Part shown: positions 37,351 through 48,760 of the stretch, piece after piece
How the letters are laid out: every line of letters starts with the position of its first letter
Numbering within the stretch: position 1 is the stretch's first letter
Source: Paguma larvata
Lineage: Eukaryota > Chordata > Mammalia > Carnivora > Viverridae
DNA length: 64,000 nucleotides
NCBI GenBank assembly: GCA_030068075.1
Contig: CM057824.1
Coordinates: forward strand, 125,168,414-125,232,413
Reading direction: 5' to 3'
Program-made: the position numbers and the translations under genes
The notes under the pieces: generated by a model
The model's input: the letters and a program-made list of their open reading frames with translations, nothing else
What the model was told of the DNA's origin: nothing
Databases searched by the model: none

Positions 37351-39289
37351 GTGATCAGATAAATTCAGTGGTAAGATAGGAGGTAGCCTAAAGTAAGGGT
37401 TACTTCCATCTTAGTTCTGTAGCCAGAAAACCTGGTCGAATTTAGAAACTGCTGTTCTTTTACCTATATTTAGTCCCTATTCATTTTTCTCTCAACCTTT
37501 ACATAATTTTAGCATGACTTCCCACTTTAGGAAGGAGTTCTTGAAGTGTGCATGCTGATTAGTTATACAGTTTTGCTGGTGGTGGGGGAATGGAAGCATG
37601 TGCGTGTGTGGCGTGACAGAGTATCTAAAATTTCTTCATGTTATTTTCTCAGAACCTAGGCTTGTAACGGAAGTTTCTCAACATGAAATGTCATCAATTT
37701 GGCCTCACACAGGAAGTTGCAAGGCGCTTGACTAACCTCAGTGAACTGGAAGTTGTCTAAAACATGATAATCTTTAGCTGACTATCACTTTAGAAGTTTT
37801 AACAGTTATTTTATTTCTTAGCTAATTATCTTAGAAATGTAATTGATGAAAAGTGAAAAGCTTCTGGTTAGAATTTCAGGGTAAAGATACATTGGTACTT
37901 ATATCAGCAACAGAATTGGGTGAATGGGGCAGAATTTAAATGATCTCATTTTCGTTCTTATCAAAAAATTATGTTAAGGATTTTATCCATTTACCTAGAT
38001 TCTGCTTTAGCCATGCATGTTTTCCCATCATACTTGAATTTGTAAACATACGGTATTCCTGGGATCATTGCATCCCAGAACGGTTTTACAAACTTTCTGT
38101 ACTGAAAGACTCAGCTCGTTCCAGTGAGAGACTATGGCGAGAGTCTAATGCAGATTATCTGAGCCAAAGGGCCTTTAGTAGCATAGTCTTGGGGAGCATA
38201 TATGTTCCATGTCTCAATATTGTTGAATGAATAAATAAATGAACAAGACCGGGACTCTCACCAGGTTTCAACCTAGAACCACAAAGCCAGTGTGATCATA
38301 CAATAACCATTAAAATGTCAACTTTGTAACCACATCCACTCTTGAAAGGCTCAGACTCATGTCTGTTTTCTAGGGTAGTGGAAGGTCTAAGTCTCTTAAC
38401 TACCTCACAACCTTGGATGAACTATGTCTTCCGTTTTCACTCCTCTGTATCCATCTTCCATGGTTGAAAGAAAAACCCAAGGAAAGTGAGCTGCAGGGAT
38501 CCAGTAGGTAAAATGAAGGCAGCAGTACTCTCTTCAATGTGGTATATACTTCAGCTCTTAGTACCCTTTTCAGTGCTGTGCTGTGTGATGGGCTCATCCT
38601 TCTGGCAAATGGAACCTCATGGAATCCAGTCTCTCTTCTTCTTCAGTCTCCTTGAGGCCTTTGCAGCACTTCTGCTCAAAATGTTTCCATAAATCCTTGA
38701 CTGGATACCATATCTTCATTTTAAAAGGATAGAAGTTGTGGCTGTGTGCGCTTCACCAGCAATTTCCCCCATTTTACATTTAAGATGGTTTCTAACCTAC
38801 AATTTCTTGGTATCTTCATAAAGAAGCTGTACTTTCTAGAACTCCCTGAGGCAGCAGGTTGATTAAAGTTTAAAAATTATGGTCAGTGGCTGTGCAATGT
38901 TCAAGAAGGTCCTAGAATAATCTATTTGGGCTGGTGGCCACAGCCAGGAGTGGGCCCATGATGGAGGAAGCATGTTAGAGGTTTGAAATTGAAACACTAT
39001 TTCCTGCTGTGGAGAGGGAAGTATAGAAGTAGGCGTGTGATTTACTCCTGACCTGGGCACTGCATATAGGATTAAATCTCATGGGTCTGGAAAAATACAC
39101 TAGACATTAACAGTGTGATATTGTCTCCCAGCGTTTGAAATAACACTTTGTGTTTCCTGATTTTTCCTGAAGTATTGTGTTTTACTTATTTAAGGAACTT
39201 TTAAATCACCTTTGAAGGTCTTTACCTATAGACTAAGTACATTGATTTAAACATAAATATAGAATTGTTATATGGGAATAATTACATTC
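37351..39289. other. Unique intergenic sequence
   Basis: About 1.9 kb with no recognised gene or repeat; short open frames only. Confidence 0.5.
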
Positions 39290-40640
39290 AGTGCACTCCA
39301 GCAAACATTTCCTAAGTGCCCACTCTGTACCTGGTATTTTATACCAGTCGCCAGGGATTTCTTTCACAAAAAGATCACAGTCTTGTGGAAGGGCAAGTGC
39401 CTTTCAAACAGATAAAGTATAATATGATAAGTACTATAACCAACAGAGATACAAGTTGCTATGGAAACACAGAGAACACCAAAGGAAATCATGGAACACT
39501 TCACAGAGTAAGTGACTTTTGTGATGTGTCTTAAGAGAGAAAACAGAAGGAGGCTCCTGGATGTAGAAACTAGCGGTAGCCACTCCAGGAAAATAAATAG
39601 CATAAGAAAAGTCACAAAGGAAATAGTGAATTTGTATAATTGCAACTAGATTGTTATGGCTGCAGAGGGTAGAGTGAGAGGAGAGGAAAGATACGACTCA
39701 TAGGGTAGGTAAAAAATGGTTGAAAAGAACATTATATATCCTGGAAGAAGTTTAAGTATTATACTGAAGATAGTGAGGAACTATAAAAAAATTTCAAGCT
39801 GAAAGCACATGATTTGATTTATAGGTTAGGTCTTTCTGGAAACCGTGTGGAGGATGGATTAAAAGGTAGGGCACAGGTAGAACAGGAGTGATTTGGAAAG
39901 CTATCGCACTATTTAATACATGAAATAATGACATTCCAAAGCAATACAGCAACCATGGGAATGGATAGAAAGCCATGAATGGCAAACACTTCTAAAGACA
40001 GGACTTGGTTACGTATTGAATCTGTATGAGAAATGTATGGATGAGATGAAGTGAGAAATGATTTTCTGTTTTGGGTAACGGTCTGGGTATTGGTACCATT
40101 AAATAGAGAGCTTTGTTTGGAATAAAAAAAAAGGAGAGGCAAATTTGTAGAGAAAAACAAAGACTTAGGTATGTTTAGTTGAAGCTTCTAGAGTACTATG
40201 GGCTGAACCGGACCCCTCTCCCCACAAAATTCATATGTTGAAGCTCTGACCCCCAGTGTATGGTATTTATATGGGGTTTTGAGGATATAATTAGTTTGGT
40301 TAAGGTTGTGAGGGTGGGGCCTCCATGACTGGACCAATGACCTTCTAAGAAAAAACACCAGAAATCTTGCTATCTCTGGTGTGTGAGGACACAGTGAGAA
40401 GGTAGCTATCCGTAATCTAGGAAGAGCTCTCATTAGAATCTATCCATGCTGTAACCCCATATGGGACCTTTGGCTTCCAGAATTGTAAGAAATTAAATTT
40501 CTGTTTTTAAGCCACCCAGTCTATGGTATTTTGTTATGCAGCCTGAGCTGACTAAGACATAGAAGTATTTAGGAAGTTGGATGACACAGATCTGTCAGAA
40601 GGAGACAGATTGAGGTAGTGATTGATTTGGGGATCATTCA
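39290..40640 (+). repeat. Long copy of the unassigned old repeat, split by an MLT1 LTR
   Basis: Segments in order: gcaaacatttcctaagtgcc, ataagtactataaccaacag, then gaaaccgtgtggaggatgga, caggagtgatttggaaagct and tttctgttttgggtaacggt. After the LTR at 40196-40561 it resumes with aagttggatgacacagatct. The nested LTR shows that this element is older than the MLT1 insertion. Confidence 0.55.
40196..40561 (+). repeat. MLT1-type MaLR LTR
   Basis: Sense landmarks: atgggctgaaccggacccct, aaaattcatatgttgaagct, ctgacccccagtgta, ggcttccagaattgtaagaa, ttaagccacccagtctatgg, tattttgttatgcagcc. Close to full length. It ends about 200 bp past the predicted SAMSN1 poly(A) site. Confidence 0.9.
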
Positions 40641-40663
40641 TATATATATATATATATATATAT
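40640..40663. repeat. (AT)n microsatellite
   Basis: An uninterrupted AT run of about 24 bp, about 100 bp beyond the predicted SAMSN1 3' end. Confidence 0.95.
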
Positions 40664-40762
40664 GTATAGACTGACTACAAAACCTTGTCTGGTAAGAGAT
40701 ATTTTGTCTAGAGATCAAAATATTTTTAAAAATACCTTAAGTACCACTCATCTGGAAAAGAG

Positions 40763-41433
40763 CAAATGCACATAGTTCTTTTTATTATTAAAATTAGGCT
40801 ATTTCAAATTAAAAATATTTACAATTAAAGATGAAACATCTGTACAATTATTAAAATTAGTTTTACTAAAAAAGAATTGATAACATTTTGTTAGCTAACC
40901 TTTTATACCAGAAAACGGTGAAGAAATTAATAAAAAATAATTACTAAAACTCCACTGTGGATCAAGAGAAAATGCCTCCAATATCAATTCACACTTTCCT
41001 ATTAAGTATAAAAATGAGTGTGACTCCTGCTTGGGCAATTGGTTATACAGATACATGCTCCATTACTATCTGTTCAATAACATATATAAGTTCAAAACTG
41101 GCGGAGATGATAAAAGGAGTTTTTACGTGCAGAATTGTTCACTTCACACTTACAAAATAAAGATGAATAAATCTTATCTCACACACACCAAAGACTTACA
41201 CTGTACTTTTTCTCATACAGGCAAATGAAATATTAACATACAGCATTCAAAATAATAAATATACAGACTATTTACAATAATTGAGAATATGGAGACATGA
41301 ACTTTTATGTAAAATCATTCTGATTAAAACATTTTAACTTCAGCTTGTATTGGCAAATACTTCCCCTTCTCTCCTATTTGATCTTGTAGCTCAAATAGAG
41401 TGCATCTGCAGATATCAAGTTGAGAATGTGTAT
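40763..41433 (-). other. SAMSN1: SAMSN1 3' untranslated region
   Basis: AT-rich, non-coding sequence between the TGA and the first usable poly(A) signal. No other AATAAA or ATTAAA on the minus strand was seen between 41433 and 40786, so one main 3' end is predicted, giving a UTR of about 670 nt. A few ATTTA pentamers are scattered through it. The exact cleavage base is inferred. Confidence 0.65.
40781..40786 (-). terminator. Polyadenylation signal AATAAA of SAMSN1
   Basis: On the minus strand the context is taataataaaaag. About 15-30 nt further downstream lies tgtgcatttgctctttt, a GU/U-rich element, so both halves of a normal cleavage and polyadenylation signal are present. Cleavage is expected around 40760-40770. 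Confidence 0.65.
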
Positions 41434-41636
41434 TCAGTCACTTGGCTCTGTGACAGTCATCTTCTGTACCATGTCAGAGAGATTTTCAGACTCCAGATCT
41501 TCTTTGCCATTATCTGAATTTTCTGAAGAGATGTAACAACCAGAGTCCCTCGGGCAGTCATCTAACTGTGACTTATTTAAGGAGATGTCTGGGCTTAAGG
41601 ATCGGGGCCCAGATTCATTTTCTTCCTCTTGAATAG
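41434..41636 (-). CDS. SAMSN1: SAMSN1 last coding exon (C-terminal tail)
   Basis: The exon begins with CT completing a threonine codon after the acceptor tttctgtttacag, then reads IQEEENESGPRSLSPDISLN, KSQLDDCPRDSGCYISSENS, DNGKEDLESENLSDMVQK and MTVTEPSD, followed by TGA at 41436-41434. This acidic, serine-rich tail has no folded domain. The DCPRDSGCYISS and ESENLSDMV blocks are strongly conserved as I recall the human sequence, while ESGPRS and VQKMTVT differ. The tail ends in EPSD as in the human protein, so the C-terminus looks intact. The 3'UTR follows directly to lower coordinates. Confidence 0.97.
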
Positions 41637-42418
41637 CTGTAAACAGAAAAGAGGGCGGTAGTTAGGAGAAGCCAAGACAAGTTTTATCCATGCACTCATT
41701 CATCTTTGAGCCATATTCACTGTACCAACCGTGACTTCATTACATTTGAAACTTCCGTAAGCAAACAATGTATTTGTTTATTATTAAAGAAATATTTGCA
41801 CTCAGATATTCAAGCCCGGCCTATCCTAGAAGATAAAGTTTGCCCTTTTTTTGCTTACTTGCAGTTTCGTGGGATTCATGCGAACTGCTTGCATAAGCGC
41901 AGATCAATATGGACTCTCATTTTACATTAATGATAAGTTGCCAGAGAAAGCAGATTGTATCCACAGTTTGACTGATGCCTGTCCAACTACTCCTTAAAGT
42001 AACATTTAGAAAAGTCATTTGTAGTTTAAATGTACAATACACCTCAATGGCCATCTTTGTGGACAATTCTAGAATCATGATAATGTAGATTAATGAAAAA
42101 AATATCTCTGTGGGCAACAACATACAGTTAGACTTCAATTACTTGGAATTCAACTAATAAAACTTAAAGCACTCAGATTTTTCTATGTTTGCATTCAACA
42201 GAAAAATCAACAGAGAAACCAGTTTTCTTTTAGGTGGTAAAACACCACCATTTTCATTGAATCTGCATTGTTTAGTGTATCTTCTACATCATCTTTGTAG
42301 TTCTGCATAACAATTATCTTTATTCAGATTGGTGACTCTATTATCAAAGCAGTATTCTAGATTCCACAGACAGTTTCTTTGAAAAAAAAAAATGATGTTA
42401 AAGATGTAACAAAATATA

Positions 42419-42658
42419 TTTTTATTTTTTTTGTAATTTTTTTCATGTTTATAAATTTTGAGAGAGAGAGAGACAGAGAGAGAGAGAGAGCATGAGCAGG
42501 GGAGGGCCAGGGAGAGAGGGAGAAAGAGAATCTCAAATAGGCTCCACACTGTCAGTGCAGAGCCTGATGCGGGGCTTGAATTCTTGGACTGCAAGATCAT
42601 GACCTGAGCCAAAATCAGGAGCCAGAGTGCTCAACTGGCTGACCTACCCAGATACTCC
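42419..42658 (-). mobile_element. Felid tRNA-Lys SINE
   Basis: Reverse copy in the last SAMSN1 intron, hence same orientation as the gene. gagcaggggagggccaggga, cactgtcagtgcagagcctg and a decayed head (ggctgacctacccagatact). Confidence 0.92.
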
Positions 42659-43529
42659 AGAAGGTATTTTTAAAGAACCTAAGCAGCTCTACAAACTGTT
42701 ACTCTTCTCCAGAATCCATCAGCATCCGTATTCTCTTTGTCAATGGAAGGTTTCTTTCTATGCCTTCCCTGACATCAGAAAACATGTGTTTCTCTGCATT
42801 GTGAGATGGGGTCCTCAAGGAGGAGGGGTGTCTTAGGTCACTACCTGTCAGCAGTACCAGCATGTCTAGCTCTTTCCCCCTCTAACCCCAGAGCTTCCCC
42901 ACTTTGGACATTTGAGTAACTCCACTCCACTTTGGAAGAACCAAACACACATTTTAGGGTGGGACAAGACCTCTGCCTTCAGAGGCTACGCACTTCATCC
43001 TGTTCTGGTGAGAAGAAAGTAAATCCCAACCTCAAAATACTAGAAGAAGGAAACTGTAATTTTCCTCAATAGACTAAAAGTAAAATGCTAAGAAATCCAC
43101 CCCTTATCTTGTCTACAAATACCCTACTTTTTAAATGCATTGTCTATGCTCCAGATATTTTGTCAACATTATGTTCTATTGTGTATCCAATTGTTACCAA
43201 CATCCTTTATGAGAAAGAATTGCGCTCTGGTGCTCTGAGGCATCCTTGTGTGTAATGAATTAACTTCTGTGTATCTAGAATGGTACTCTTTTTACCTAGC
43301 ATCCATGAAAAAATGGAGAAAAGAGTCACATTATTTTTTGTACTCTGTGGTTTAGATGAGGAACACAGGTTGAGAAAGGTTGGGAAAAAATGATGAAGAT
43401 CATTTTAGTCTACTCATTTTCAAAAAGGAATCATAACAGTTCTTTTAACTTTATCCTTAAAGCTTTAATTTGCAACAATGAAATGTTTATGACAATCTTC
43501 TGAATCTTCTCTATATTTGCCACAACATT

Positions 43530-43719
43530 ATTTTTTTTATTTATTCTTTTTATGGGGAGAGAGAGAAAGAGAGAGGAGTGAGTGGGGGAGGGGTAAAAGG
43601 AGAGGAAATGAGAGAATCTTAGACAGGTTCCACACTCAGTGCTGAGCCCAACTCAGAGCTTGATATCAAGATGGATCGTGAGATGATGACCTGAGCTGAA
43701 CGAACTCAGGCTCCCCATG
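43530..43719 (-). mobile_element. Older tRNA-Lys SINE, shortened
   Basis: gagtgggggaggggtaaaag, ccacactcagtgctgagccc and gatgatgacctgagctgaac are recognisable, but the head is lost (aacgaactcaggctcccc). gccacaa flanks both sides (about 43519 and 43719). More diverged than the other copies. Confidence 0.82.
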
Positions 43720-44913
43720 CCACAAATTTATTTAACTGTGGATTCAAGTATCAGATATTTAAGCCCCGTGATGTGTTAACTACTTCTAGGTATAAGGAGC
43801 TTTAATTTTAACATGCATCAATGAAAATTGTTATTTAAAAATTTTAGCTACCGTAAAACATTTTCTCTTTATTAGTCTTAGCAACTTTTAACATTTAGGA
43901 GGAATCTTCTTAAATTCATTAGTGTTTGTGAATATGGGTCATTCAGTTTCGTTTCCTAGCCCTTCTGCTATGAGAAGACAGCGATGAAATGGGACCTCAT
44001 TCTCTGAAGAAAACCTGTCCCCACTGCCTTCGTTTTTCTATCTTATTGCCACTGAAGTGAAAGAACCAGCTCTGAGTTTCTGGAAAGGGCTGGAGAAATT
44101 AGTCCTTTTGTAATGCTTCCTGCTACATCAGCAGTGATTCACAATGTTTGGAGTGTGAACCTAAGCTGTATTTCCCCAGATTTGGGCCTATCACCTCAAT
44201 AGAAAATTTAAAAGAACGGAGTTATTTCACTTCAGATTGGCATTTTAAATGGGACTTGGCATAATAAAAACTGCTCCCAATACCGCGTTCTATTTAGGTT
44301 GATTAGTGGTCGCGGGACCTCTTTAAGATATAACATTTAGGCTTAAAGAACTCTGATTTCCAAAACTAGCTTGTTTCCTCTCAAAAGATAAGTACTTAGC
44401 TTGATATTTCATCCTCAGAAAACTCTGTCCATCCATCTCAAAGGGTAATGAAGAAAACAAACAAAAAATGAAACTCTGACTTTAACAGAGACTATGTCAT
44501 TTTTTAATATTGGTAATAAAATGTATTTGTTTTTATTTTCCACGAGAAATGCTATATCACATTCTCTAAATTCTAGGAATTAGTTTGTTTTAAATACAGA
44601 TTATTTATTGTAGAAACCTTTTATCAGCAATTTCTATGGAAAAAGGAAATAGTTTCTCAGTATGAAAGTTATGCAGCGCAGTAATTTACAGAACAGCAGT
44701 AATTTGCTAAATGATTTCCTAGTGAAGTGAAAACATGACTATGCCTCCTCAAACACCTCCCACCAGGCTAGCAATAATTTCAGGCAGGTGATCAGCTGGA
44801 GCCCCTCAACTGTAACTATAAAAAGAAAAGCCAGGTCCTTATGTTACATTATGGAAATGAAAGCTATATAGTACTCGGTTTTTGTGTTTGGAGGGTCAAG
44901 GTCTTCTTTTTCT

Positions 44914-44974
44914 TGTTTTTTTTTTTTTTTTTTGGTTTGTTTGTTTTTTGTTTGTTTGTTTGTTTGTTTGTTTT
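44914..44974. repeat. T-rich and (GTTT)n simple repeat
   Basis: About 20 T followed by GTTT units. On the SAMSN1 sense strand this is an A-rich (AAAC)n tract, possibly the tail of a lost retroposon. Confidence 0.9.
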
Positions 44975-45140
44975 CCATCTTGACACTAATGTCTTCGGAA
45001 TTGGCACAAACCTAGGTCTTGTGCTATGGATAGTTTTTCCAGCACAGGGGATAGATTTGTGCTCATATATCCATATTTTCTTTCCAAGTCATTTAGTCCC
45101 TTCATGTGCCCACGAAACAGAGTAAAGCTCACTGACCTAC

Positions 45141-45198
45141 CTGGACCTTCTGATGCTGACTGATGACCTTCATCGGTTTTGGCCCGTGGTCCAATCAT
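45141..45198 (-). other. Pseudo-exon candidate inside the last SAMSN1 intron
   Basis: On the minus strand the acceptor-like ttgcctggttagctcag precedes a 58-nt block starting ATGATTGGACC, followed by a good donor gtaggtcag. Read open from its ATG it would give MIGPRAKTDEGHQSASEGPG. Included after the SAM exon (entering phase 1) it reaches TGA within ten codons, and 58 nt would also shift the frame. It could be a chance pseudo-exon, a poison exon, or an alternative terminal or initial exon. No family match is recognised. Confidence 0.25.
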
Positions 45199-46327
45199 CT
45201 GAGCTAACCAGGCAAATAACTTGTTGGAATAAGAAACAGTTTGCTTCCAAAATTATAGACTTGCCATTATGAGATATGAGTGAATCTTTTTTTAATACCA
45301 AAGTGTTTTTGATAATATATTAAGTTAAAAAAATCAGTATACATGATTAAGTATTCTATTATTAAAATAATGTGAAAAAATATAGGCAAATGTGTATAAT
45401 TCACACGTGAACATGTTAAAATTTTAGATAGATGTCCTCTATATTTCTCACATCATCCATAGTGTTTTGTATTTTAATAAAAAAATAAAATGGTACAGTT
45501 TTTCAATAAGCCCCTGAATGGTTTGCAAATATTCCAGAGGCTATACATTTTCAAATCTGAGTATATTGGAGAATTATTGAATAATTTAAAAAAAGGTCTC
45601 TTACTGCTGCCAGCTAACAGCAGTAAGCTAACAGAAGGCCAGAGAGTACAGCCCCAAACGTTCTGTACTCTATATAATGAAAATAAAATAATTATGTTAA
45701 AAAAATTATTGAGGAAATATTTTGTCATCAAGAGCTAATTTGAGTATTAAAATATTTTATTTCTTACCAAAATTTTTATGGAATTGTGTAAAGCCCATGG
45801 TTCAACATTTTAAGATAGTCATCAATAAAGATAAAAAGTGGTATGGTGATTAAAACAGAAGACAGCTAATATAATTATTCATAAAATAATTATATTGGAA
45901 TTGTGACATTTAATTAATTAGGTATAGGCCATTTCAATTATACTAAAAGTGAAGAAAGCTTTAAGGAAATCAAACTAAATCCTAATGCTGGGGAAAAAGC
46001 TCTCATATCCTAAAGAGAGAAATTTGTCCTTTATTCACATAGGTTTCTTTCTCAGTTTTCTTTACCCAAATATTCTAGATCTTAACTTTGCTGTCTTATG
46101 TGCCTTCGGTATGGTGTTTCTGTTTCTTTTGGGCTTATGTTTCTTTTGGGTACCATAACATAATGCAATCTAAAGGACAAAGGAAAATGCCTGGCCAGTG
46201 AAAGTGCTCAATAAACATATTTTTTAAATAAAAGAATGTGATGTTTAGATTAATTAAAGGAAATAGGAACTGAAGATCAAATAAGACATTTTGTTGAAAT
46301 TCAAATGAAGATGCCTGTTGGCTTTTT

Positions 46328-46550
46328 TATTTTAAGTGTTTACTTATTTTTGAGACATAGAGATAGAGCATGAGCAGGGGCGGGGCAGAGAGAGAGGGAG
46401 ACGCAGAATCCGAAGCAGGCTCCAGGCTCCGAGCCATCAGCACAGAGCCATCAGCACAGAGCCAGACGCAGGGCTTGAACTCACAGACTGCAAGATCAGG
46501 ACCTGAGCTGAAGTCAGCCGCCCAACCGACTGAGCCACCCAGGCACCCCA
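46328..46550 (-). mobile_element. Felid tRNA-Lys SINE with internal 14-bp duplication
   Basis: Near-consensus reverse copy flanked by exact cctgttggcttttt (46314-46327 and 46551-46564). The conserved gagccatcagcaca unit occurs twice in tandem (46431-46444, 46445-46458), a slippage event within this copy. Confidence 0.96.
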
Positions 46551-47379
46551 CCTGTTGGCTTTTTGAATGACCAGACTCTTTTTCTCTACTGGTGCCACCT
46601 CCAAAGAGGAAAAGCCAAGGTTATGTCATTCTCTTTGAAGGTGGCTCAAAACCTCACCCTCATGTTAGAGCTCCATTTGAGTCATTCAGAGCAAAACTCA
46701 GGCATTCTCCAGGTACCTACAGCTACGTTTATTGTCCAGATGCTGTGTGGTCCTAGGAGGAACATTCAGTAGACAATACGGCACAACTTGTAGCTATTTC
46801 TGATTTCATCTTAAGCACATCCTTAAATGAGCTGAATGTGTTGATTTTATAATTATAATGAACTTTTGGTATTCACTTCATTTAAATACTAACCAACTTA
46901 AAAACAAGAGTCCCTTCATGGAATAACAACCAGTCGCTGTTGTTTTCTGGAGGCCATGAGAACATAGGAGCTGAAATGACTCTCCCTCTTTTTGTCACAC
47001 GTCTCTCTTTGCATCCTAACACCATAGGATGTCTTCTGATGAAATGCGGCCCAGGGGGGTGAATCTTTTCACTCACATCACTGCTTCAGGAAGGTCAGAG
47101 TCACACTCCCCTAAGATCTAATCACTCAGCACCAGCACAGATGCCACTCTGTGCAACCAGATGCCCTTGTGGAAGGCTTTGGTCCCCGGAAATATTTACC
47201 CTTGCCTGAGTTGTCATACTGGGCCATTTTGATAAGACTATTTTAAATAAGATTAAAAACTATCATTATATATTGCTTAATTACGGGCCTTGGGAAATTA
47301 GTTTCATTTTTCTTATAGATTAAATTACTTGATATGGTGAAAAAATGACCTAATTTCATTATTTTAAAGCTTATTTGAC

Positions 47380-47720
47380 AAAAATAGGGTTACCCTGCAT
47401 ATCACTGATTTACAATTTGCTTTTACTATTTTAATATGTTTCGGACACATTTTTATTTGAGTTTGCATTACATTCTCTTAATGTCTTCATACTGCTTTAT
47501 TGTTTGCATATACTAATTAACTTAACAAATTAATTTTTGCTGGAAGTTCACACTTAATTAAAAGTACTAGTAGCTTAGCTAGTATTTTTATGCATTTATA
47601 TGTTGAAATTAATCAAATAAATTCCTAAGACTGGAATTTCTGGATCCAAAAGTTTGCACACTTCAAACTTTGATAGTTTTTATGTGATCGTCCTCTAGAA
47701 ATGTACTCATTTGCACCCTC
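47380..47720 (-). repeat. Old L1-type 3' UTR relic
   Basis: tttacaatttgcttttacta, ataaattcctaagactggaa, ttctggatccaaaagtttgc and atcgtcctctagaaatgtac follow the antisense order seen in old L1M 3' ends. The subfamily is uncertain. Confidence 0.5.
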
Positions 47721-47919
47721 ACACATATACAGGTACATGTGGTTAGCCTGTACATAACATAAATTTCAACAACACATACTAACACTTATCTGCCTACTAA
47801 AAAACGTCCATGTGCAGGGTAGGATTGCCAGCGACTTAAACTTTTATAATCAGAAAAAAGTTTGCCTATGATTTACAAATCTCTTCTTTCCCTCACTCGA
47901 TGATAATTCATTCTACTTG

Positions 47920-48140
47920 TAAAACATCCACTCAATGCAAAGCACGGGACTAGGGGCTTTGAGAAGGCACATGGTAATAGAGGATTCAGTCTTGTTGACC
48001 AGGGTAATAATTACAAAGTCATGCCTAGTACACAAACATAATGCAATATAAAAACAAGCACATTACAAGTTCCTTAGGCGACTGAGGTTAAAATTCCATG
48101 GGATCTTTACTCTGGGAATGGTTCTCTGACAGAAGAGTAA
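47920..48140 (+). repeat. Possible 5' fragment of the unassigned old repeat
   Basis: aaagcacgggactaggggct, ttgagaaggcacatggtaat and ctctgggaatggttctctga loosely match the 5' order of the other copies. Weak. Confidence 0.3.
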
Positions 48141-48419
48141 AAATGTTTACATTTCATTTTGTTCTGTGTATCATATGGAATATGGCATCGATTGTAAATT
48201 AAATCTTGGTGGAGGAGGCAGTAAAACCAAAGAGAAATCTGAAGAAATTGAATTGCCTAAAGCCAGATAGCTCAAACTAGAAATACGTATTAATTTTTTT
48301 AATTTAACAATTTATAAACATACTTCTATAAACACACAAATAAAATTCCTGTGTGCCTTCTCTACTGTGTATATGTGGGTGGTTAGCATATCTTTTCTTA
48401 AAAGCTGCATCTTTTTTGA

Positions 48420-48760
48420 ATCTAGATTCAAATCATATGGCAAGCGGGTTGGAAACACCAGGCAAGCATGTCAGGGGTTAGGGCACCAGGCTACCCTGGC
48501 CCTGCTGTCAGGTCAACTGCTGGATTGCTGCTTGGCAGAACTACAAATCTCCCCGCGGGCAGCTCGTGTTCCCGGCTCCTGGCTGGGCCTTGCCTCTTGC
48601 CCTGCCTCGTTTTGGGCAGGTAGGCAGGCAGGAAGGCACAACTGGGGATAGCTGAGCAATGTGGAGCTGCTGTGACCACAGCTGGTGCCAACAGCCTGGC
48701 ACAAAGCCCACCCCTCCCCTTTTCCTCCTCACCAAGTACTGCAAACGAAGGTTGCAGTTA
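48420..48760. promoter_or_regulatory. GC-rich intronic patch, possible enhancer
   Basis: This patch is far richer in G and C than its AT-rich surroundings, with several CpGs around 48550-48575. ACCACA (RUNX-type, 48675-48680) overlaps CAGCTG (E-box, 48679-48684) and lies near purine-rich ETS-like cores on the minus strand. Such a pairing would suit a blood-cell gene such as SAMSN1, but function is inferred only from motifs. The open frames here on both strands reflect base composition. Confidence 0.3.

Noticed and set aside
48367..48744. Overlapping open frames on both strands in the GC-rich patch
   Set aside because: High GC lowers stop frequency; no domain or good splice frame was seen.
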